In this document: positions 38,700 to 42,596 of the stretch, piece after piece | Layout: each line of letters opens with the position of its first letter | How positions within the stretch are numbered: position 1 is the stretch's first letter | Assembly (NCBI GenBank): GCA_020441665.1 | Contig: JAGRLT010000024.1 | Location: forward strand, 1 to 42,596 | Source: Nitratireductor sp. | Lineage (GTDB): Bacteria; Pseudomonadota; Alphaproteobacteria; Rhizobiales; Rhizobiaceae | DNA: 42,596 bases | Reading direction: 5' to 3' | The notes under the pieces: generated by a model | Told to the model about the DNA's origin: nothing | Database searches by the model: none | The model's input: the letters and a program-made list of their open reading frames with translations, nothing else | Translations under genes and position numbers: made by a program

Positions 38700-40085
38700 T
38701 CAGGCCGGGTAGCGGCTGCCGATGAGCTTGAACAGGGCGCGGATGCCCTGGGCCTCGCCGCCAACGGGACACCAGGGCTTGGCGTTCGGCACCCAGGCGA
38801 AGATATCGAGATGGATCCAGGGCGTGGCCGGGCCGATGAACTTCTTCAGGAACAGGGCGGCCGTGACGGAACCCGCGAAGCCGCCGGACGTGATGTGATT
38901 GGTATCGGCGATCTTGGAGGCCAGCATCGCGTCATAGGGCTGCCACAGCGGCATGCGCCAGAGCGGATCGCCTTCGGCCCGGCTCGCCGCCGCAAGACCG
39001 GCGGCCAGATCCTCGTCATCGCTGTAGAAGGGTGGTAGATCGGGGCCCAGCGCGACGCGCGCGGCCCCCGTCAGCGTCGCCATGTCGATCATCAGATCGG
39101 GCTTTTCCTCGTCGCCATAGGCAAGCGCGTCCCCCAGAATGAGGCGCCCTTCCGCGTCGGTATTGCCGATCTCGACGGAAATGCCCTTGCGGCTCGGCAG
39201 GATGTCGCCCGGCCGGAAGGCGTTGCCGGCGACGGAATTCTCCACGGCGGGGATCAGCACGCGCAGATTTACCTTGAGCCCAGCGCCCATGATCAGGCGC
39301 GCCAGGCCGAGCACATTGGCCGCGCCGCCCATATCCTTCTTCATCAGCGCCATCGACGTGCCGGGCTTCAGGTTGAGTCCGCCGGTATCGAAGCACACGC
39401 CCTTGCCGACCAGCGTGACCTTCGGATCGGACTTGCGGCCCCAGCGCAATTCGATCAGTCGCGGGGCGATGGCGCTCGCCCTTCCCACCGCATGGATCAT
39501 CGGGAAGTTCTGCTTGAGAAGCGCATCGCCGGCAATCGTCCTGACCTTCGCCTTATGGGCGGCGGCAAGCTTGCGCACCGCCTTTTCGAGCGCGTCGGGA
39601 CCGAGATCATTGGTCGGTGTGTTGACGAGATCGCGGACCAGGAAGGTGGCCGCCGCAAGGCTTTCGATCTCGCCCCGATCGACGCCCTCGGGCACAAGGA
39701 AGCGAGCGCCCGCTTCCGGCTGGCTGCGATAGCGGTCGAACCGGTAGGCGCCAAGGGCAATGCCGAGGGCTGCAAGCCGGCTGTCGCCCCAATCGCCTTC
39801 GAGCCGGTAGAGCCCTTTGGGAAGCCCGTGGGCCAGCTTGCCGGCGGCAAGCGGATTGCCATCGGGCGCCATGGCGAACAGCACCACGCCGATCTTGCCG
39901 TCCTCGCCGGGAAGGGTGAGCAGGGTTCCGGCCTTGGCCTCGAAGCCATGGGACTGCGCCCAGGCCTGCTGTCGCGGCGAAAGGGATTTGAGCGTGTCGG
40001 CCGCCGTTTCGGGTGTCAGGCCGAGAACGGGGATTGCCTGTCTGTCTTTGGCGGCGGCGAGGAAAGGCGTGGCGGCTGAGGGCAT
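38700..40085 (-). CDS. M17-family leucyl aminopeptidase-like protein
   Basis: A 461-residue di-metal aminopeptidase. Metal and catalytic residues are visible: K228 in LVGKGVCFDTGG, D233, D251 in KKDMGG, and the family signature NTDAEGRL at 308-315 with D310, E312 and R314. It removes N-terminal residues from peptides in the cytosol. The N-terminal domain is shorter and less conserved than in E. coli PepA, so I leave the symbol blank. The genes downstream on the same strand are marR and a murein peptidase, hinting at joint handling of peptides. Confidence 0.92.
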   Translation of the reverse strand: MPSAATPFLAAAKDRQAIPVLGLTPETAADTLKSLSPRQQAWAQSHGFEAKAGTLLTLPGEDGKIGVVLFAMAPDGNPLAAGKLAHGLPKGLYRLEGDWGDSRLAALGIALGAYRFDRYRSQPEAGARFLVPEGVDRGEIESLAAATFLVRDLVNTPTNDLGPDALEKAVRKLAAAHKAKVRTIAGDALLKQNFPMIHAVGRASAIAPRLIELRWGRKSDPKVTLVGKGVCFDTGGLNLKPGTSMALMKKDMGGAANVLGLARLIMGAGLKVNLRVLIPAVENSVAGNAFRPGDILPSRKGISVEIGNTDAEGRLILGDALAYGDEEKPDLMIDMATLTGAARVALGPDLPPFYSDDEDLAAGLAAASRAEGDPLWRMPLWQPYDAMLASKIADTNHITSGGFAGSVTAALFLKKFIGPATPWIHLDIFAWVPNAKPWCPVGGEAQGIRALFKLIGSRYPA

Positions 40086-40158
40086 GAAGGGTGCTTTCAG
40101 TTGGAAGACCGCGACCGGCAGCGGGAGAGAGAGTGGCGGGAGAGCGGCGGAAGGCCGA

Positions 40159-40179
40159 TTAACCTTCCATTAGGGTTAA
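40159..40179. promoter_or_regulatory. TTAACC-N9-GGTTAA palindrome, CtrA-like site
   Basis: Perfect 6-bp arms (40159-40164, 40174-40179). Its left part reads TTAA-N7-TTAG, one base from the alphaproteobacterial CtrA consensus TTAA-N7-TTAA. It lies 53 bases before the TPR lipoprotein start. Confidence 0.42.
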
Positions 40180-40231
40180 CAGATTATTGCTCGCAACAGC
40201 GATCCAGAAAGATGATTCGGAGCTCTGCGCC

Positions 40232-41020
40232 ATGCTGTTCGATCTGAGGCAAAAATCAACCATCATGGCGATGACGGCCGTCCTGGTGCTGTCGGCCTGC
40301 GCGGTCGACCGGACCAGGACCGGCAGCATCTCGGACAGCGATCAGGCGGTTTCGAACCTGTCGGTCGACCAGCTCAACCGGACCATCGCGACCTATGGCA
40401 AGCAATATGAACGCAATCCCAAGAGCAAGAAGGCGGGGCTTGCCTATGCCGATGCCCTGCGCACGGCGGGCCGCACCGATCAGGCGCTCGCCGTCGTGCA
40501 GCAAATGGTCATCTATCACCCCCAGGACAATGACGTGCTGGCCGCCTATGGCAAGGCGCTCGCCTCCAATGGCGATCTGGTAAAGGCGCTCGAGGTGATC
40601 CAGCGCGCGCAGCGGGACGACCGGCCGGACTGGCGCCTGCTTTCGGCCCAGGGCGCGGTGCTCGACCAGCTCGACCGGCCGGAGGAAGCGCGCAACTACT
40701 ACCGCAAGGCGCTGCAGATCGTGCCGAACGAACCCTCGGTACTGTCCAATATGGGCATGTCCTATCTGCTGACCAACGATCTGCCCTCGGCCGAACAATA
40801 TCTGCGCCAGGCCATTCAGGGTCGCAGCGCCGACAGCCGGGTGCGGCAGAACCTGGCGCTGGTCGTCGGCCTGCAGGGCCGCTTCGAGGAGGCGGAGAAG
40901 ATCGCCGCCGCCGAAATGAGCCCGACCGACGCCCGGGCCAACATCGCCTATCTGAGGCAGATGCTGTCGCAGCAGAATGCCTGGAACCAGCTCAAGGAAG
41001 AAGACAAGAAGGTCAACTAG
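40232..41020 (+). CDS. TPR-repeat lipoprotein, TadD-like
   Basis: A 262-residue lipoprotein. A short hydrophobic signal ends in the lipobox LSAC, lipidated at C23. The mature part has about five tetratricopeptide units (for example LAYADALRTAGRTDQALAVV, LSAQGAVLDQLDRPEEARNY and LSNMGMSYLLTNDLPSAEQY), a protein-protein scaffold. The layout is that of TadD of the Tad/Flp pilus system, but no other tad genes are in the window, so another role is possible. The ATG at 40232 has GGAG about 10 bases upstream; the frame is open 45 bases further. It is divergent from the M17 gene. Confidence 0.83.
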   Translation: MLFDLRQKSTIMAMTAVLVLSACAVDRTRTGSISDSDQAVSNLSVDQLNRTIATYGKQYERNPKSKKAGLAYADALRTAGRTDQALAVVQQMVIYHPQDNDVLAAYGKALASNGDLVKALEVIQRAQRDDRPDWRLLSAQGAVLDQLDRPEEARNYYRKALQIVPNEPSVLSNMGMSYLLTNDLPSAEQYLRQAIQGRSADSRVRQNLALVVGLQGRFEEAEKIAAAEMSPTDARANIAYLRQMLSQQNAWNQLKEEDKKVN

Positions 41021-41036
41021 CAGGCTTTGCCTGTTT
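41021..41036 (+). terminator. Weak terminator after the TPR lipoprotein gene
   Basis: CAGGC-TTT-GCCTG followed by TTTG, directly after the stop codon. The stem is only 5 bp and the U-run is short. Confidence 0.4.
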
Positions 41037-41065
41037 GACTCCTTTGCACTGTTGAGCGGCCCGTT

Positions 41066-41731
41066 CTATGCGCTGACGCCGGTGCCGATCGGGCAGGCGA
41101 CGCCGGTACCGCCAATGCCGCAATAGCCGGACGGATTTTTCGCCAGATATTGCTGGTGGTATTCCTCGGCATAGTAGAATTCCGGCGCGTCGCGGATCTC
41201 GGTGGTGATCTTTTCCGGCCGGCCGGCCGCCGACAGCGCCTGCTGGTACATCGCCCGGCTTTCTTCCGCCGCCGCTTTCTGGCCCGCATTGAAGACATAG
41301 ATGCCGGAACGGTATTGGGTGCCGGTATCGTTGCCCTGGCGCATGCCCTGGGTCGGGTCGTGGCCTTCCCAGAAAATCCGCAGCAGGTCCGCATAGGAGA
41401 CCTTGGCGGGATCATAGACCACGAGGCAGACCTCGTTATGGCCGGTAAGACCCGTACAGGTTTCCTGATAGGTGGGATTGGGCGTCAGGCCGCCGGCATA
41501 GCCGACCGCCGTGGTAAAGACGCCGGGCGTCTGCCAGAAAATCCGCTCGACACCCCAGAAACAGCCCATGCCGAACATCGCGGTTTCGAGATGATCGGGA
41601 AAGGGCGGCTTGAGTGGCGTACCGTTGACGAAATGGGTCTCCGCCGTTTCGAGCGGCTCGGGCCGGCCGGGCAGGGCTTCGTCCGGCGCGGGCAGTTTCA
41701 TCTTCTTGGTCAGCATGTTGATCAGAAACAT
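41066..41731 (-). CDS. msrA: Peptide methionine sulfoxide reductase MsrA
   Basis: A 221-residue MsrA. The catalytic cysteine is C57 in FGMGCFWG; the resolving cysteines C204 and C213 lie in the C-terminal [13 protein letters not shown]. The substrate pocket has GHNEVC and EEYHQQYL. It reduces S-methionine sulfoxide in proteins using thioredoxin. The N-terminus before the core is extended by about 50 residues, as in E. coli MsrA. No signal peptide is convincing, so it is probably cytosolic. It lies 21 bases downstream of the small membrane protein gene on the same strand. Confidence 0.95.
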   Translation of the reverse strand: MFLINMLTKKMKLPAPDEALPGRPEPLETAETHFVNGTPLKPPFPDHLETAMFGMGCFWGVERIFWQTPGVFTTAVGYAGGLTPNPTYQETCTGLTGHNEVCLVVYDPAKVSYADLLRIFWEGHDPTQGMRQGNDTGTQYRSGIYVFNAGQKAAAEESRAMYQQALSAAGRPEKITTEIRDAPEFYYAEEYHQQYLAKNPSGYCGIGGTGVACPIGTGVSA

Positions 41732-41752
41732 GGCAATTTTCCCAGGGTTGGA

Positions 41753-42076
41753 TCAGCTTCCGAACCGGTCCTGCAGGCGTGGCCTGCGCTGCCGGCCGGC
41801 CAGCGAGAACAGGAACCACAACAGGCCGAACACCATCCAGCTCGGCGCCAGAAGCACGGTCTGGATCACCGGATCCCAGATGACGGGATGCACGTAGCGC
41901 TGAACGGTTGCCTGGGCGAGATTGAGCGTCGAGGGCGATAGGTTGAACCAGTCGAGGCCGAGCGGCGTCAGGACCAGGGTCGAATCGGCCAGCGAGCGGG
42001 TGATGTCGAGCACGGCCGTTACCAGCGCCATGGCGAGCGCGAACAGGGCAATGATGCGGCAGATGGATTTCAGCAT
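41753..42076 (-). CDS. Small inner-membrane protein of unknown function
   Basis: A 107-residue protein with two hydrophobic segments, about 5-24 (CRIIALFALAMALVTAVLDI) and 75-93 (TVLLAPSWMVFGLLWFLFSL), separated by a polar loop, and a basic C-terminus (GRQRRPRLQDRF). I do not recognise the family. AAGGA lies 6 bases before the ATG at 42076. It is probably co-transcribed with msrA. The frame is open far upstream into the tRNA-like repeats, but that region is not coding in character. Confidence 0.78.
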   Translation of the reverse strand: MLKSICRIIALFALAMALVTAVLDITRSLADSTLVLTPLGLDWFNLSPSTLNLAQATVQRYVHPVIWDPVIQTVLLAPSWMVFGLLWFLFSLAGRQRRPRLQDRFGS

Positions 42077-42127
42077 GGGGGTTCCTTGTCGAGCGCAAAG
42101 ATAGGTTGCGGACCGCGATTGTGCAAT

Positions 42128-42182
42128 GTGAAAGCCGACGGGTGAAAGCCGCCGGATGAAAGCGTCGCGTGAAACCGGCGGG
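42128..42182. repeat. Degenerate 14-bp tandem repeat (four units)
   Basis: Units at 42128-42141, 42142-42155, 42156-42168 and 42169-42182 all begin RTGAAA and continue with a GC-rich half; the first two differ at one base (GTGAAAGCCGACGG and GTGAAAGCCGCCGG). It lies between the membrane protein gene and the promoter at 42307. The rest of 42183-42300 is GC-rich and shows nothing I can name. Confidence 0.6.
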
Positions 42183-42306
42183 CGACAGCGGCGGACCGGC
42201 TGATGGGCGATGCGGCGTCGGTCCCTCGGCGGGCGAGCTTTCCTGCCCGGTCTGCGCGGCCGTGTGGGCCAGCCGTTTCGGTGGCGCGGGAACCGATCAA
42301 TCGGGC

Positions 42307-42334
42307 TTGAACCGGCCCATTTTATTTGTATAAG
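42307..42334 (+). promoter_or_regulatory. Sigma70-like promoter facing the tRNA-Ser-like repeats
   Basis: TTGAAC (42307-42312) and TATAAG (42329-42334) with a 16-base AT-rich spacer, one of the best-looking housekeeping promoters in the window. Predicted transcription starts near 42341, about 30 bases before the first repeat. Confidence 0.6.
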
Positions 42335-42347
42335 TGCCGCCGGATCG

Positions 42348-42369
42348 ACAGCCGCTTTCGGCTGTTTTT
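42348..42369 (+). terminator. Terminator-like hairpin between promoter and repeats
   Basis: Seven-bp stem ACAGCCG (42348-42354) with CGGCTGT (42359-42365), CTTT loop, and TTTTT ending at 42369. It sits only a few bases after the predicted transcription start, so it would end the transcript almost at once unless bypassed. Confidence 0.6.
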
Positions 42370-42371
42370 CA

Positions 42372-42425
42372 CGGAGCGGTGGCCCGGTGGTCGAAGGCGC
42401 CCTCCGGCCTGGCGCAAGCCAGGCC
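42372..42425 (+). ncRNA. tRNA-Ser 5'-like fragment fused to a GNRA hairpin, copy 1
   Basis: It reads GGAGCGGTGG, then a D-arm-like GCC-11-GGC (42382-42384 with 42396-42398), as in tRNA-Ser, but no anticodon arm, variable arm or T-arm follows. Instead CGGAG (42372-42376) plus GG (42378-42379) can pair with CCCTCCG (42400-42406), closing the helix right after the D-arm with one bulged base. The hairpin GGCCTGGC-GCAA-GCCAGGCC (42406-42425) follows. Not a functional tRNA; it may be a relic or a structured RNA. Expression is unproven. Confidence 0.45.
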
Positions 42426-42487
42426 TTCCATGTGAAGCGTGGCGTGCGCTTTGCTTCGACCCGTCGGAGAAATCCGGTGCCTGAATA

Positions 42488-42541
42488 CGGAGAGGTGGCC
42501 GAGTGGTCGAAGGCGCCCTCCGGCCTGGCGCAAGCCAGGCC
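42488..42541 (+). ncRNA. tRNA-Ser 5'-like fragment fused to a GNRA hairpin, copy 2
   Basis: It has the same architecture as copy 1. The head GGAGAGGTGGCCGAGTGGTC matches the usual bacterial tRNA-Ser start exactly. The anticodon arm is absent; the alternative closing stem is 42488-42495 with 42516-42522 and the hairpin is 42522-42541. A complete tRNA-Ser could lie just beyond the window edge, but none is present inside it. Confidence 0.45.
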
Positions 42542-42596
42542 TTCCATGTGAAGCGTGGCGTGCGCTTTGCTTCGACCCGTCGGAGAAATCCGGTGC

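Larger units (their letters stand above)
42371..42596. repeat. 116-bp direct tandem repeat, two copies, second cut by window end
   Basis: Copy 1 is 42371-42486; copy 2 starts at 42487 and shows 110 bases before the window ends. The copies differ at three positions, all within the first 17 bases. Each unit is a tRNA-Ser-like head (about 30 bases), a GCAA-capped 8-bp hairpin, and about 60 bases of spacer ending GGAGAAATCCGGTGCCTGAAT. Confidence 0.95.

Noticed and set aside
38540-38764. N-terminal extension of the MarR regulator through the 18-bp repeat
   Set aside because: The extension would be low complexity and repeat-coded, while GGGGGG before the ATG at 38539 and the family length support the short form.
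42487-42596. Complete tRNA-Ser gene at the window end
   Set aside because: Only the first third matches. There is no anticodon stem-loop, T-arm or CCTCTCC acceptor partner in the 110 bases available.
42371-42596. CRISPR array
   Set aside because: The units are contiguous 116-bp copies without variable spacers, and no cas genes are present.

Overview
The window looks like chromosomal DNA of an alphaproteobacterium, most likely a member of the Rhizobiales (Hyphomicrobiales). It is GC-rich and densely coded. The DnaK tail, the OlsB-type ornithine lipid acyltransferase, the yej-type peptide transporter with twin binding proteins and the polA neighbourhood all fit that group. No genus is claimed. 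Nearly all genes are core or common accessory genes. No phage, insertion sequence, integrase or CRISPR array was seen.

Layout. 1-3102: the 3' end of dnaK, a strong terminator, an AAA+ ATPase gene lodged between dnaK and dnaJ, then dnaJ. 3206-6181: a divergent pair, a class III aminotransferase and a gamma-glutamylputrescine-synthetase-like enzyme, suggesting polyamine use. 6225-10309 (minus): a DUF427 protein, a LysE-type exporter and DNA polymerase I. 10310-10881: a long spacer with a probable small RNA ending in a strong hairpin, resembling the alpha-r7 family known beside polA in Sinorhizobium. 10882-16930: an M20 dipeptidase, an acyltransferase-3 membrane protein, a bifunctional PBP1A and two overlapping hotdog thioesterases. 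17179-20717 (minus): gpmA, dapB and an MsbA-like ABC exporter with a collagen-like GPQ tail. 21114-24809: an orphan BMP-family binding protein, slyX, a secreted GH25 muramidase and olsB. 24965-27724: mutS.

27870-36325 is a yejA-yejA-yejB-yejE-yejF peptide importer operon, interrupted between yejE and yejF by a two-gene toxin-antitoxin module (PIN toxin). The module is flanked by the hexamer GGGTGA and is visibly less GC-rich than its hosts. ghrA follows. 37302-40085 (minus) groups an M17 aminopeptidase, a MarR regulator and an NlpC/P60 endopeptidase. 40232-42076 holds a TPR lipoprotein, msrA and a small membrane protein.

42077-42596 is the strangest part. A sigma70-like promoter and a terminator-like hairpin lead into a 116-bp direct repeat (two copies, the second cut by the window edge). 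Each copy begins with the 5' third of a tRNA-Ser whose acceptor strand can instead pair with bases just after the D-arm, followed by a perfect GCAA-capped hairpin. This and the toxin-antitoxin insertion are the best candidates for something undescribed.

All calls come from reading the sequence and from recalled family knowledge; no database search was run.
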